Positions 28,993 to 38,982 of a stretch of 64,000 nucleotides of DNA are shown in pieces. Origin of the DNA: Sinimarinibacterium arenosum (lineage in GTDB: Bacteria; Pseudomonadota; Gammaproteobacteria; Nevskiales; Nevskiaceae); the NCBI RefSeq assembly GCF_005047655.1, contig NZ_SUKF01000006.1, forward strand, positions 1 through 64,000, written 5' to 3'. Under the pieces are notes generated by a model. The model was not told the DNA's origin, did not search any database, and saw only the letters and a program-made list of their open reading frames with translations. Numbering within the stretch: the stretch's first letter is position 1; each line of letters begins with the position of its first letter. The position numbers and the translations under genes were made by a program.

Positions 28993-30533
28993 TCCGGCCG
29001 CCATGACGGCAGTAATTCCGCCACCATCGGTGTCAGTGCCTCGCTCGCCAACAACTGCTCGGCGGCGGCGATGTCCACCGCGAGCACGCGGTCCTCGCGC
29101 AGAAAGCTCACGCGCTCACGCAGATTCAGATAGACCGCATGCAGCGCTTCTGCGGTGGTCAGCGGCGCGTGAAAATCGATACCCTGGGCGGCGGTAAGCA
29201 ACTCGATCGCCACGATGCGCCGCGTGTTGGCGCACATCGGCAACAGGCGTCGCGCGGCGAAGGTCGCCATGCTGACGTGATCCTCCTGATTGGCCGACGT
29301 CGGCAGACTGTCGACGCTGGCCGGATGCGCCATCGACTTGTTTTCGGAGGCCAGCGCCGCAGCGGTGACATGCGCCATCATAAAGCCGGAGTGCAGGCCG
29401 GCGTCCTGGGTCAGGAACGGCGGCAAACCGGACAGCGCCGAGTCGATCAGCAGCGCGATGCGCCGCTCCGACAGCGCGCCGATCTCGGCGATGGCCAGCG
29501 CCAGTGTGTCCGCCGCGAACGCCACGGGTTCAGCGTGGAAGTTGCCACCGGACAGCACTTCGTCGACGTCGGCGCCGGCAAACGCCAGGGGGTTGTCGGT
29601 CACCGCATTGGCTTCGATCAACAGGGTCCGCGCGGCATTGCGGATCAGGTCCAGACACGCACCCATCACCTGCGGCTGACAGCGCAGACTGTACGGATCC
29701 TGCACGCGATCATCGTTAAGCAGATGCGAGCGGCGAATCTCGCTGCCTTCCAGCAGGCGTCGATACGCCTCGGAGACGTCGATCTGGCCCGGTTGTCCGC
29801 GGACCGCATGTATGCGCGCGTCGAATGGCGCATCGGATCCGCGCGCGGCGTCGACACTCATCGCGCCGCAGACCACCGCGGCGGCAAACACATCCTCGGC
29901 TTCGATCAACGCACGGATCGCCAGTGCGGTCGACACCTGGGTGCCGTTGAGCAGTGCCAGACCTTCCTTGGCCGCAAGCTGCAACGGCTGCAATCCGGCA
30001 CGCGCCAGCCCCTCCGCCGCCGGCATGACAACACCGTCGACACGCACCTCACCCTCGCCAATCAGGGCCAGGGTCAGATGCGCCAGCGGCGCGAGATCAC
30101 CGGACGCCCCCACCGAACCCTGCGACGGCACGCAGGGCAGCACGCCGGTGTTGTACAGCGCCAGCAGCGACTCAATCACGATCGGCCGCACACCGGAGAC
30201 GCCGCGCGCCAGACTTGCCGCCTTCAGCGCCAGGATCAGGCGCACGGTTGCGTCGTCCAGCAGCACGCCAGTGCCCACCGAGTGCGAGCGCACCAGATTC
30301 AGTTGCAGTTGCTGCAAATCCGTACGCGCGATGTGCGTCTTCGCCAGCTTGCCGAAGCCGGTATTGATGCCGTAGGCCGGGGTGTCCGCCGCCGCCGCGC
30401 GCGCGACGATCGCTGCGGAGGCTTCGACTGCCGGCCACGCCGCCGCGTCGATGCACAGCCGCACACGCCCACCGAGCAGATGGCGCAGTTCGGACAGGCT
30501 CAGCTGCCCCGGACGCAAATGCCATTCCGCCAT
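28989..30533 (-). CDS. hutH: Histidine ammonia-lyase
   Basis: 514 residues. [14 protein letters not shown] contains the Ala-Ser-Gly triad that cyclises to the MIO electrophile. [11 protein letters not shown] near the N-terminus, NGTQVSTAL and [14 protein letters not shown] are other family signatures. It deaminates L-histidine to urocanate, the first step of the pathway. Its ATG shares one base with the hutU stop, so it is translationally coupled. Length and motifs are normal. Confidence 0.96.
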   Translation of the reverse strand: MAEWHLRPGQLSLSELRHLLGGRVRLCIDAAAWPAVEASAAIVARAAAADTPAYGINTGFGKLAKTHIARTDLQQLQLNLVRSHSVGTGVLLDDATVRLILALKAASLARGVSGVRPIVIESLLALYNTGVLPCVPSQGSVGASGDLAPLAHLTLALIGEGEVRVDGVVMPAAEGLARAGLQPLQLAAKEGLALLNGTQVSTALAIRALIEAEDVFAAAVVCGAMSVDAARGSDAPFDARIHAVRGQPGQIDVSEAYRRLLEGSEIRRSHLLNDDRVQDPYSLRCQPQVMGACLDLIRNAARTLLIEANAVTDNPLAFAGADVDEVLSGGNFHAEPVAFAADTLALAIAEIGALSERRIALLIDSALSGLPPFLTQDAGLHSGFMMAHVTAAALASENKSMAHPASVDSLPTSANQEDHVSMATFAARRLLPMCANTRRIVAIELLTAAQGIDFHAPLTTAEALHAVYLNLRERVSFLREDRVLAVDIAAAEQLLASEALTPMVAELLPSWRPE

Positions 30534-32266
30534 CAGCTGCCCTCCCCTTGTTCGTGCACCATCTCGAGCATCGGCAGCTGCAAGCCGTGCTGGCGGGCGC
30601 AGTCGATGGCGATGTCATAGCCCGCATCGGCGTGCCGCATCACACCCGTCGCCGGATCGTTATGCAGCACCCGTTCGATCCGCCGCGCGGCGGCGTCGCT
30701 GCCATCGCAGACGATCACCACCCCGGCGTGCTGCGAATACCCCATGCCGACGCCGCCGCCGTGATGGATCGAGACCCAGGTCGCGCCCGACGCGCAGTTC
30801 AGCAGCGCGTTCAGCAGCGGCCAGTCCGACACCGCGTCGGAACCGTCCCGCATCGCCTCGGTTTCGCGGTTCGGGCTGGCGACCGAGCCGGAGTCCAGGT
30901 GATCCCGGCCGATCACGATCGGCGCCTTCAGTTCGCCACGCGCAACCATCGCGTTGAACTCCAGGCCGATGCGCGCGCGCTCGCCCAGGCCCAGCCAGCA
31001 GATCCGCGCCGGCAGGCCCTGAAACGCGATGCGCTCACGCGCCATGTCGAGCCAGCGATGCAACGCCGCGTGATCGGGCAACAGGCGTTTGACGGCCGCA
31101 TCGGTGCGATAGATATCTTCCGGGTCGCCCGACAGCGCCGCCCAGCGAAACGGGCCGATGCCGCGGCAGAACAGCGGACGGATGTAGGCCGGCACGAAAC
31201 CCGGAAACGCGAAGGCATCGTCGACGCCGACATCCTGTGCCATCTGCCGGATGTTGTTGCCGTAGTCGAAGGTCGGCACGCCCAGCGCCTGGAACCCGAG
31301 CATCGCACGCACCTGCAGCGCCATCGAATGCTTGGCCGCAGCAACCACCCCCGCCGGATCGTCAATGCGTCGCTGCGCCGCCTGCGCCAGCGTCCAGCCG
31401 GCGGGCAGATAGCCATTCAGCGGATCGTGCGCACTGGTCTGGTCAGTCACCATGGCCGGCCGCGCGCGCGCATCGCCCGACTGCGCCCGGCGCAGCAATT
31501 CCGGAAACACTTCAGCCGCATTGCCGAGCAGTCCGACCGACACCGGCTTCCCGCTGACACGAGCGGCGTCCAGCAATGTCAGTGCCTGCTCCAGAGAGTC
31601 CGCGCGCTGGTCGAGGTAACGCGTACGCAACCGCATGTCGATGCGTGACGGATCGCACTCGACCGCAAGCATCGAGGCCCCGGCCATCGTCGCCGCCAGC
31701 GGTTGTGCACCGCCCATGCCGCCGAGTCCGCCGGTCAATATCCACTGACCCGTCAGGTCACCGCCGTAGTGCTGACGTCCAGCCTCGGCAAAGGTTTCGT
31801 AGGTGCCCTGCACGATGCCCTGACTGCCGATATAGATCCACGATCCCGCCGTCATCTGGCCGTACATCATCAGCCCTTTGCGATCGAGTTCGTTGAAGTG
31901 CTCCCAGGTCGCCCAGTGCGGCACCAGATTGGAATTGGCGATCAACACCCGCGGCGCATCGGCGTGGGTGCGGAACACCCCGACCGGCTTGCCGGACTGG
32001 ATCAACAGGGTTTCGTCATCGCCCAAGCTCTTGAGCGTTGCCACGATGGCGTCATAGCAGGACCAGTCGCGCGCGGCGCGGCCGATGCCGCCGTAGACCA
32101 CCAGTTCTGCCGGGTTCTCGGCCACGTCCGGATCGAGATTGTTCATCAGCATGCGCAGCGGCGCTTCGGTCAGCCATGAACGCGCTTGCAGCCCCACCCC
32201 ATGCGGCGCGCGAATCACGCGTCGCATGTCCCTCCTCCGGTTGTTCGACTGCTGCGGATCGTGCAT
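30533..32266 (-). CDS. hutU: Urocanate hydratase
   Basis: 577 residues from the ATG at 32266 (GAGGAG upstream). An in-frame ATG at 32227 with GGAGGAGGG close upstream would give 564 residues, nearer the usual ~557. The core is highly conserved: [63 protein letters not shown] and the NAD-site Cys in [13 protein letters not shown]. It adds water to urocanate to give imidazolone propionate. It is the first gene of the hut operon; no hutC repressor gene is in the window. Confidence 0.96.
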   Translation of the reverse strand: MHDPQQSNNRRRDMRRVIRAPHGVGLQARSWLTEAPLRMLMNNLDPDVAENPAELVVYGGIGRAARDWSCYDAIVATLKSLGDDETLLIQSGKPVGVFRTHADAPRVLIANSNLVPHWATWEHFNELDRKGLMMYGQMTAGSWIYIGSQGIVQGTYETFAEAGRQHYGGDLTGQWILTGGLGGMGGAQPLAATMAGASMLAVECDPSRIDMRLRTRYLDQRADSLEQALTLLDAARVSGKPVSVGLLGNAAEVFPELLRRAQSGDARARPAMVTDQTSAHDPLNGYLPAGWTLAQAAQRRIDDPAGVVAAAKHSMALQVRAMLGFQALGVPTFDYGNNIRQMAQDVGVDDAFAFPGFVPAYIRPLFCRGIGPFRWAALSGDPEDIYRTDAAVKRLLPDHAALHRWLDMARERIAFQGLPARICWLGLGERARIGLEFNAMVARGELKAPIVIGRDHLDSGSVASPNRETEAMRDGSDAVSDWPLLNALLNCASGATWVSIHHGGGVGMGYSQHAGVVIVCDGSDAAARRIERVLHNDPATGVMRHADAGYDIAIDCARQHGLQLPMLEMVHEQGEGS

Positions 32267-32429
32267 TGCGATCTCCTCAGTGCTACGGTCATGCTGGAGT
32301 CAAGCACTCACCTGCATCGGCACCCGTTGCCGTCCAGTGCCGGACCGTCCAGCATCCGGCAGCGACCAACAGGATCGCGCGTAAACTCCGTTCCACACCC
32401 GCATTCAAACCGAGCTGATCGCCGCTGTC

Positions 32430-33470
32430 ATGAGTAGCTACCCCCTGTTCCAGGCGTTTCCGAAATTGCAGCGATTGCCGCGCGCGGGATTGCTGCAGCG
32501 CGCAACGCCGGTCGTCCCGCTGGGGGATTCCGGTGACGTCTGGGTCAAACGGGACGACCTGACCGCAGCCGACTATGGCGGCAACAAGATCCGCAAACTG
32601 GATCTGCTGCTGGCTGCGGCACGCGCCGCCGGCGCGACTGATCTGGTCAGCTTCGGGTACAGCGGCTCCAACTTTGTCGCCGCCACGGCCTGGCACGGCC
32701 GCAAGCTTGGCATGACCACGCACGGCTTCCTGCTGCCGCAGGCCGACGCATCGTATGTCGCCGACAATATCGCGACCTCGCTGCATAGCGGCGCCCAACT
32801 CCAGGTTGCCAGCAGCGAACGCGGCGTCGTCATGGCCGCGCTCGCACGCAGCACGCGATTGCTGTTGCGGCAGCGCCGCTGGCCCATCTGGATTCCGCCC
32901 GGCGGGTCGACCGCACTCGGCAGCCTCGGTTTCGTCAACGCCGCGTTCGAACTCAAAGCCCAGATCGAAGCCGGATTGTTGCCGCTGCCTGAGCGCATCT
33001 ACGTGGCCTTCAGCAGCATGGGCACCGTTGCCGGCCTTGCGATCGGGCTGGCCATGGCGGGTCTGCGCTCACGCATCGTCGCAGTGCAGGTTGTCGACCG
33101 CACTTTTGCCGATCCATCCAAGCTCGATCGACTGATCGAACGCACACGGGCGCTGCTTTCACGCTACGACGCCCTCGCCGCCCCTTCGGCGGTCGTCCCG
33201 ATTGAAATCCGCACCGAATTCTTTGGCGAACACTACGCGGTCCCCACGACGGCCACGCGACGCGCGATCGAGCGCTTCGAAAGTGACAGCGGCGCACGCG
33301 CCGACAGCGCCTACTCCGGCAAGGCTCTGGCGGGCCTGTACGCGGACCTCGAATCCGGCATCGCCACCGGCCCCGCACTGTACTGGCATACCTTCAATGC
33401 CCATGGACGTCCGCCGGGCGTTGCGCCGCTCGCCCCCTCGAAGCTGCGCGCGTTCCTGTCGAAGCCATAA
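32430..33470 (+). CDS. PLP-dependent D-cysteine desulfhydrase/ACC deaminase-like protein
   Basis: 346 residues of fold-type II. WVKRDDLTAADYGGNKIRKLD gives the PLP-binding Lys. In this family a Gln-Ser-Asn-His segment normally follows; here it reads SFGYSGSNFVAATAW, so the His position is Phe. IPPGGSTALGSLGFVNAA binds the PLP phosphate. It may act on a D-amino acid or a related amine/sulfur compound, but the altered loop makes the D-cysteine assignment uncertain. It is divergent from hutU with a 163-base shared upstream region. Confidence 0.75.
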   Translation: MSSYPLFQAFPKLQRLPRAGLLQRATPVVPLGDSGDVWVKRDDLTAADYGGNKIRKLDLLLAAARAAGATDLVSFGYSGSNFVAATAWHGRKLGMTTHGFLLPQADASYVADNIATSLHSGAQLQVASSERGVVMAALARSTRLLLRQRRWPIWIPPGGSTALGSLGFVNAAFELKAQIEAGLLPLPERIYVAFSSMGTVAGLAIGLAMAGLRSRIVAVQVVDRTFADPSKLDRLIERTRALLSRYDALAAPSAVVPIEIRTEFFGEHYAVPTTATRRAIERFESDSGARADSAYSGKALAGLYADLESGIATGPALYWHTFNAHGRPPGVAPLAPSKLRAFLSKP

Positions 33471-33581
33471 GGCCGCGCGTTTGCGTCAGTACGGCGCGGC
33501 GACATCAGCGTCTGAGTTCGGTCACCCAAGTGGTCTGCCGCATCGGTGAGCCATCGTGATGCGTCGCCGTCGCCGCAACCC

Positions 33582-34652
33582 CTAGTGATCCTTCAAGTCC
33601 TTCTTGACCGACTTGATCATTCGACCAAAATTGCGATCTTTCTTTCTTTTCGCGACATAGGACATGTCGTTGAACGCAGACTCGGCCTTGAGTTTGAGCA
33701 GGTTATCCAGGTGCTCCTGGCTCATCTCCCCGGATTGCACGGCCGCAAGCACGGCACAGCCAGGTTCACTGACATGGCTGCAATCACTGTACCGGCAGCC
33801 AGACGCGAGAGCCGTGATGTCTGCGTAGCCTTTCTCCAGTCCGGTTTCAACACCGAGCATGCCGAATTCACGCATCCCCGGGTTATCGATCACCAGTGCC
33901 CCGCCGTCGAGACGGACGAGCTCTCGCCGGACGGTCGTGTGCCGTCCTTCACCGGTTTCGCTGACGGCTCCCGTAGCCAGACTTTCCCGGCCCAGCAGCC
34001 GGTTGATCATCGTGGTCTTTCCGACGCCGGACGAACCGACAAAGCAGTAGGTCTTGCCAGGCACCAGCAGTCGCATGAAGTCGTCCAGACCTTCCCGCGT
34101 CACGTTGCTCAAGGTCACCACCGGCGCCGTGATCCCGGCAGCGCGTATTTCCGCCAACTGCGCTTCCAGCGTTGCCGCATCCACCAGGTCGGTCTTGGTC
34201 AGCAGGATGAACGGCTCTGCGCCGCCTTCCTTCACCATCACCAGATAACGTTCCAGGCGCTTCACGTTGAAGTCGAAATGGCAGGATTGAACAATGACCA
34301 CGTAGTCCAGGTTCGCACCAATCATCTGGTACTCGACGTCATTGCCCGCCGACTTTCTGCGCAGTGACGTTCTGCGCTCGACGACCGCGTGAATGACGCC
34401 GAAGTCGTCGCCCGGCTTTCGCTCCACACAGACCCAGTCACCCACACACGGCCGCTCGTGGGGCAGGCGATTGTGGTAGCGGTAACTGCCCGCCAGCTTG
34501 GCCCGGAATTGCCCCACCTGATCGACCAGCAAGACCTGATCGCGATCAACGGCGGCCACACGAGCAATCGCATCCTCCGGCCCACACTCCACCCGCTGCT
34601 CGAACCAGTCGTTCCAGCCCAGTGCGTTCAATTCAGCGTGTGAAGTTTTCAT
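33582..34652 (-). CDS. rsgA: Ribosome small-subunit-dependent GTPase A
   Basis: 356 residues. It is a circularly permuted GTPase: an N-terminal OB fold (ERPCVGDWVCVE), then G4 LLTKTDLVD, followed by G1 FVGSSGVGKTTMINRLLG and G3 VIDNPGMREFG. The C-terminal zinc motif is CRYSDCSHVSEPGC. It matures the 30S subunit. The divergent length and sequence are closer to the long RsgA paralogue of many bacteria than to E. coli RsgA, so a second copy elsewhere is possible. Confidence 0.9.
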   Translation of the reverse strand: MKTSHAELNALGWNDWFEQRVECGPEDAIARVAAVDRDQVLLVDQVGQFRAKLAGSYRYHNRLPHERPCVGDWVCVERKPGDDFGVIHAVVERRTSLRRKSAGNDVEYQMIGANLDYVVIVQSCHFDFNVKRLERYLVMVKEGGAEPFILLTKTDLVDAATLEAQLAEIRAAGITAPVVTLSNVTREGLDDFMRLLVPGKTYCFVGSSGVGKTTMINRLLGRESLATGAVSETGEGRHTTVRRELVRLDGGALVIDNPGMREFGMLGVETGLEKGYADITALASGCRYSDCSHVSEPGCAVLAAVQSGEMSQEHLDNLLKLKAESAFNDMSYVAKRKKDRNFGRMIKSVKKDLKDH

Positions 34653-34721
34653 GTGTCGCGGCTTAGCAGATGCTGCGGTAATTCTGCCATCAGAAAATGA
34701 CTTCAGTGCGGGTGGCAGCCA

Positions 34722-35117
34722 TCATCGCAACGATTCATTCCTATGGCACTTCTGGCTGCTGGCGCCTGGGTCCTTGAGCTCCACCATCACGACGTGCGTC
34801 GGCGTTTCGCCAACATTCTTTCCGGTATGCGTCTGTGCTTCCGACCACAGCACGTCTCCCGCTGCGAACTCGCGCTTCAGAACTTTACCGTCGGCAAGCG
34901 TGATCGTGCGCTTGAACGGGCTCAATGCGTAGAGAACAAACGGTGGATGGCTGTGCTGGCCGGTCTGCTCCCCCGGGGAATCCTGATAATCAAGGACCCG
35001 AACGCATTCGTTCTCGAGGATCACCTTGTATTTGTCCCCATCGGTCAGGGTAGCGTCCTGACCGTGAGCCAATGAGACAACGAGCAGGCCGGAGACGATG
35101 ATTGAAATGCGAAGCAT
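34722..35117 (-). CDS. Small exported cupin-domain protein
   Basis: 131 residues from the ATG at 35117, chosen because GGAAGG lies 7 bases upstream; an ATG at 35132 contains that site. A signal peptide (MLRISIIVSGLLVVSLAHG) precedes a single cupin: GEQTGQHSHPPFVLYALS carries the metal-binding His pair and FAAGDVLWSEAQTH the second motif. The substrate is unknown. It is on the same strand as rsgA, 69 bases before it. Confidence 0.75.
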   Translation of the reverse strand: MLRISIIVSGLLVVSLAHGQDATLTDGDKYKVILENECVRVLDYQDSPGEQTGQHSHPPFVLYALSPFKRTITLADGKVLKREFAAGDVLWSEAQTHTGKNVGETPTHVVMVELKDPGASSQKCHRNESLR

Positions 35118-35350
35118 GCGCTGACCTTCCATAAAAGCACGAAAAGAAACGTACGGACCAAGTCAGCCACTTCGACAGCAGGCAACACCAACTTGGAAGG
35201 TCCTGGCAGAACTGGAATCCGTCGAGAGCTCGCCAGTGCCTCAGATCATACACATGAGGCCGATCATCCCCGCAGGACGGGAATGTGCGATCCGCTCGCC
35301 AACCGGCCTGCAATTGCAACAAAAGGCCGCCCTGCAAACAAAGATCGTCT

Positions 35351-36235
35351 CTATCCGGACAGCACATCGCGGTCCGCTTCGAACACCTGCGCCAGCCAGT
35401 CAGCAACCACGCGAAAACGTCTGATATTGGCGGCGTCGCGGTGACTCAGCAGCCACAGCTCACGATGCAGTTCCGGCTTTTTGCTGAGTCTCTGCAGACG
35501 TTGCTGCGCTCCGATAAAACAGGGCAGCAGCGCAAGGCCCAGGCCCGCCTCGCAGGCGCGGACCAGAGTCGTCGCACTGCTGACCTTCACGATCCGGCGC
35601 GGCGACGGCTCGAGTTGTGCCAGCCACTGCATTTCCGGCACGCCGGACAGTTCATCGTTATAGGCCAGCCACGGCTGCGTGCCCCATTGCGCACGACGCA
35701 CTGACGCGAAGCGCTTGCTGCCGAAGACGGCCAGACCGATGTCGCCCAGCTTGCGCATCAGCAATGCAGCGTCTGCGTTCGGGCGTGCGAGCCGCAATGC
35801 GAGGTCCGCTTCGCGTCGCGTGAACGACAGATTGCCGTCGTCGGCAATCAGCTGCAGTTGCAGTTCCGGATGCGGTTGCAGCAGGGCCGGCAGACGCTCC
35901 ACCAGCCAGTGGTCGAACAGCGTGTCGACGGCCGTGAGCCGTACCGGACCGTGGATACCCTCGGCCTCGGCGCGCGTCTCCAGCAACAGCGCACGCACGT
36001 CGCCCTGCACCTGCTCGGCGCGCGTAATGAAGACCGCCCCGGCATCGGTCGGCTGATAGCCGCGATGGCTGCGGATGAACAGCGGCGTCTGCAGCGCCGC
36101 CTCCGCCGCCGCGACGCGACGGCTGATGGTGGAGACGTCGACTCCGAGACTGCGCGCGGCAGCGCTCATGCTGCCACTGCGGGCCAGCGCCAGCAGCAGC
36201 GGGATGTCGTTCCAGTCCAGCTCAGAATGGCTCAT
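35351..36235 (-). CDS. LysR-family transcriptional regulator
   Basis: 294 residues from the ATG at 36235 (MSHSELDWNDIPLLLALA). The frame is open for a further 106 codons upstream, but that part overlaps the divergent HD gene and is not LysR-like. The helix-turn-helix is SGSMSAAARSLGVDVSTISRRVAAAEAAL. The effector domain has LRACEAGLGLALLP-like features near the end (VRACEAGLGLALLPC). A 22-base palindrome lies 18 bases upstream of the start and may be its own operator. Confidence 0.88.
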   Translation of the reverse strand: MSHSELDWNDIPLLLALARSGSMSAAARSLGVDVSTISRRVAAAEAALQTPLFIRSHRGYQPTDAGAVFITRAEQVQGDVRALLLETRAEAEGIHGPVRLTAVDTLFDHWLVERLPALLQPHPELQLQLIADDGNLSFTRREADLALRLARPNADAALLMRKLGDIGLAVFGSKRFASVRRAQWGTQPWLAYNDELSGVPEMQWLAQLEPSPRRIVKVSSATTLVRACEAGLGLALLPCFIGAQQRLQRLSKKPELHRELWLLSHRDAANIRRFRVVADWLAQVFEADRDVLSG

Positions 36236-36252
36236 GCGGCTCGTGCTCCCCG

Positions 36253-36274
36253 CGCTTTGCAGATTTGCAAAGCG
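36253..36274. promoter_or_regulatory. Perfect 9-bp inverted repeat between lysR and the HD gene
   Basis: The arms CGCTTTGCA and TGCAAAGCG are separated by GATT. The palindrome is in the 117-base divergent promoter region, close to the LysR gene. It contains the T-rich/A-rich symmetry expected for a LysR recognition site and would serve both autoregulation and control of the HD-domain gene. Confidence 0.6.
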
Positions 36275-36352
36275 AGGTTTCCAGTTTAGTGATTCCGCCA
36301 AGGCCCCGCGGCGGCCACGATATGCGCACGAACGCACCACTCGGAGACTTGT

Positions 36353-36889
36353 GTGCCTGTCATCGAATTCCCGCTGCTGGACGAACTGCTGGCGCGCTAC
36401 GCTGCGCCGTTGGGCGGCGACCACCTCGCCTATCGCAACCACTGCCAGCGCATGGCGAACTTTGCTTTGGCGTTGAGTGGGGACACGCCGGAGCACCGCC
36501 GCAAGATCTCGATTGCCGCTGCCTTTCACGACCTCGGCATCTGGACACATCACACCTTCGACTATCTGGCGCCATCAGAGCAGCTGGCCGAAGGCTATCT
36601 GGACGACGTCGACGCTTCCGCGTGGACGCCTGAAATTCGCGCGATGATCCGGGAGCATCACAAGATCCGCCGCTACCGCGAGAAACCCGCGGCGCTGGTC
36701 GAGGCGTTCCGTCAGGCCGATCTGGTTGATGTCAGCCTGAGACTGATCAGATTCGGCCTACCGCGGCCGTTCCTGCGCGAGGTGTCCGCCGCGTTTCCGA
36801 ATGCCGGCTTTCACAAGCGTCTGGTCCAGCTCGCATGGCAGCGTCTGCGCACCCATCCATTCAGCCCGATGCCGATGATGCGCTGGTAG
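36353..36889 (+). CDS. HD-domain protein
   Basis: 178 residues from a GTG with GGAG 7 bases upstream. H in YRNHCQRMANFAL, then AAAFHDLGIWTHHTFDY (HD pair) and a later D in AFRQADLVDVS form the H...HD...D metal site of HD phosphohydrolases. The substrate is probably a nucleotide or other phosphate ester but is not determined. It is divergent from a LysR gene with a palindrome between them, which suggests regulation by that protein. Confidence 0.75.
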   Translation: MPVIEFPLLDELLARYAAPLGGDHLAYRNHCQRMANFALALSGDTPEHRRKISIAAAFHDLGIWTHHTFDYLAPSEQLAEGYLDDVDASAWTPEIRAMIREHHKIRRYREKPAALVEAFRQADLVDVSLRLIRFGLPRPFLREVSAAFPNAGFHKRLVQLAWQRLRTHPFSPMPMMRW

Positions 36890-36905
36890 CTCTTTCCGGG
36901 ATTGG

Positions 36906-37214
36906 CTACCGCCCAAGGTCCTTGGGCTGTGCGGACATGCGGACCTTGTTGATTTCCTGCTGGTTCTGCACCGCCAGGTCGTCGCGCTGACCTTGAGTCA
37001 GGCACACGGTGCGGGGGAACCGCGTCCCCACCTGCGTCTCCTTGGTGCAAACCATTCGATCCCTTCCGACACCCTCGCTCGACGCCACATTCGACGTTGC
37101 GACGTTGGACGTTTCCTCCGCCGCAGCCCCATCGCTCGGCAACTCCGCTTCAGGCGTCGATGCGCAGGCCGCCAACAGGCACCCCGCACTCAGCAGCAGG
37201 CAGATTCTTTTCAC
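36906..37214 (-). CDS. Small lipoprotein of unknown function
   Basis: 102 residues. A signal peptide with lipobox LAAC is followed by a Ser/Ala/Glu linker, then a C-terminal motif MVCTKETQVGTRFPRTVCLT. This Cys-x-Lys/Arg-Glu...Gly-Thr/Ser-Arg...Val-Cys pattern is widespread in small proteobacterial lipoproteins of unknown role. It is convergent with the HD gene; the two stops are 16 bases apart. Confidence 0.75.
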   Translation of the reverse strand: MKRICLLLSAGCLLAACASTPEAELPSDGAAAEETSNVATSNVASSEGVGRDRMVCTKETQVGTRFPRTVCLTQGQRDDLAVQNQQEINKVRMSAQPKDLGR

Positions 37215-37333
37215 AAGTGCTCCCTGAGCAATGACTGGCAGCTTCGATTATGCATATCGCGTGCCGCACACTTCTGCCCTGATATTCCTACGCACCGTCA
37301 TCCAATGACTGCACCTCGGACAAATGCCGGGCG

Positions 37334-38242
37334 TCACTTGGCCGCTCGACAGGCATTCGCCACATCCTCCCGCAGAATCTCCGCCAGCCGCGTCGCGGCC
37401 TTCCCGGGCTGATCCGGCTCGGCGAACATCAGATACATCTGGCCGATGCGCTCGCCGCCCTCGCGCATCGGCAGGGGCTTGAGTTCGCCGGCGTCGAGTT
37501 CACGACGGATCGTGTGTTCCGAGAACCACGCAAAGCCCAGCCCCATGCAGGCGGCAGCGATCTGCGTCGCCTTGTGCGAGAAGGTCCAGCGCTGCTCCGC
37601 GCCGAGCCAGCCTCCGGATTCACGCACGTGCTGGATCGCCGTGTCGCGCACGACCAGCTGACGGTACTCACGCAGATCGTCCAGGCTCAGCGGGCGGCCG
37701 AGCTGATGCAGCGGATGCTGCGGATGCGCCGCGGCGATCAGGCGCACCGGCAGCAGCGGATCGCCGGCGAAACCCTGCGGCACGTGGCCGGACACCGCCA
37801 GATCGACGCGCCGCTCCAGCAACACTTCGTCGGTGCCGCCGAGCACGGTCTCGTATAGCTGCACCCGAATTTCCGGCCGCTCTGCGGCAAACCGTTCGAG
37901 CGAGCGCAGCAGCAGCCAGGTCGGAAAGATGATCTCGACGGCGATGCGCACTTCCGGCTCCCAGCCATCGGCGAAGCTGGCAGCGCCGCGTTCCAGTGCG
38001 GCGGCACGCTCCAGCAGCAGCTGGGCACGGCGGTACAGCACCTGCCCGGCCGCGGTCAGCTGCGCCTTGCGTCCCTGCAGCTCGAACAGCTTCACGTCCA
38101 GCAGCTGCTCGATCTTCTGCACCGCGTAGGTCACGGTCGATTGCGTCTTGTGCAGCGTTTCGGACGCCTGCGCATAGCCGCCGGCATCGACCACGGCAAT
38201 CAATGCGCGCCACTGCTCCAGGGTGATGCGGGGACCAGACAT
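37334..38242 (-). CDS. LysR-family transcriptional regulator next to the azoreductase operon
   Basis: 302 residues from the ATG at 38242 (MSGPRITLEQWRALIAVVD); upstream in-frame codons are AT-rich promoter DNA. The helix-turn-helix is GGYAQASETLHKTQSTVTYAVQKIEQLL. The C-terminal effector domain is of normal length. It is divergent from azoR, with 98 bases between the starts, and the gap contains two nested inverted repeats. It probably responds to electrophiles or quinones and controls the five genes to its right. Confidence 0.9.
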   Translation of the reverse strand: MSGPRITLEQWRALIAVVDAGGYAQASETLHKTQSTVTYAVQKIEQLLDVKLFELQGRKAQLTAAGQVLYRRAQLLLERAAALERGAASFADGWEPEVRIAVEIIFPTWLLLRSLERFAAERPEIRVQLYETVLGGTDEVLLERRVDLAVSGHVPQGFAGDPLLPVRLIAAAHPQHPLHQLGRPLSLDDLREYRQLVVRDTAIQHVRESGGWLGAEQRWTFSHKATQIAAACMGLGFAWFSEHTIRRELDAGELKPLPMREGGERIGQMYLMFAEPDQPGKAATRLAEILREDVANACRAAK

Positions 38243-38250
38243 ATCGATCC

Positions 38251-38292
38251 ATTCGATTATATTTGCCGAAATATTCGTCTTTTTTATCGAAT
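38251..38292. promoter_or_regulatory. Nested inverted repeats in the lysR/azoR divergent promoter
   Basis: An inner palindrome ATATTT-GCCG-AAATAT (38259-38274) lies between an outer pair ATTCGAT (38251-38257) and ATCGAAT (38286-38292). The stretch is AT-rich, unlike its surroundings. The arrangement suits the recognition and activation half-sites used by LysR proteins for divergent promoters. Confidence 0.55.
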
Positions 38293-38340
38293 GCAGCAAT
38301 CGTTTAATGGCGACACACCGAAACACCAACGGAGCTCGCC

Positions 38341-38943
38341 ATGACCACCCTGCTACAGATCAACACCAGCCTGTTCGCCGAAGGCGGCACCTCGTCCAAG
38401 CTCGCGAACCAGTTTGTCGACGCCTGGCGCCAGCAGCATGCCGACGGCCAGGTCGTCGTGCGCGATCTGGGCAGCGAGCCGCTGCCGCATCTGAGCGCCG
38501 AGCGCTTCCGCGCCTTTCTGACCCCGTCCGAAGAGCGCACCGAGGCGCAGCAGGCCCACGCCGCCGCCTCCGACGAACTGATCAATGAACTCAAGGCCGC
38601 CGACGTCATCGTGCTGGGCCTGCCGATGTACAACTTCGGCATCCCCTCGACGCTGAAGGCTTACTTCGACCATATCGCCCGCGCCGGCGTCACCTTCCGC
38701 TACACCGCCAACGGCCCGGAAGGCCTGATCAGCGACCGCAAGGTCTACGTGTTCGCCGCAAGAGGCGGCATGTACCAGGGCACGCCGCGCGATACGCAGA
38801 CGCGCTACGTGATCGACTTCCTCAACTTCATTGGCCTCCGCGACATCGAGTTCGTCTATGCCGAAGGCCTGAACCTGGGTGACGCGTCACGCAAGAACGC
38901 GCTCGACGCCGCAGCCGAACGCATTGAAGTCCTGGCTGCATAA
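38341..38943 (+). CDS. azoR: FMN-dependent NADH-azoreductase
   Basis: 200 residues of flavodoxin fold. LLQINTSLFAEGGTSSKLAN is the FMN phosphate loop, GLPMYNFGIPSTLKAYFDHI with AGVTFRYTANGPEGL is the AzoR signature, and FAARGGMYQGT contacts FMN. It reduces quinones and azo compounds by two electrons using NADH. It is the first gene of a plus-strand run with DoxX, two pirins and OsmC, consistent with electrophile detoxification under the divergent LysR protein. Confidence 0.93.
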   Translation: MTTLLQINTSLFAEGGTSSKLANQFVDAWRQQHADGQVVVRDLGSEPLPHLSAERFRAFLTPSEERTEAQQAHAAASDELINELKAADVIVLGLPMYNFGIPSTLKAYFDHIARAGVTFRYTANGPEGLISDRKVYVFAARGGMYQGTPRDTQTRYVIDFLNFIGLRDIEFVYAEGLNLGDASRKNALDAAAERIEVLAA

Positions 38944-38982
38944 GACCGAATCGCTACTCAACACATCAAACGGAGTCCACCC

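Noticed and set aside
29139-30620. 493-codon plus-strand frame across hutH
   Set aside because: It is antisense to histidine ammonia-lyase; no motif and Arg/Gln-rich composition.
32267-32429. Search for a HutC operator upstream of hutU
   Set aside because: No copy or close variant of the usual HutC palindrome was seen in the gap to the divergent PLP gene.
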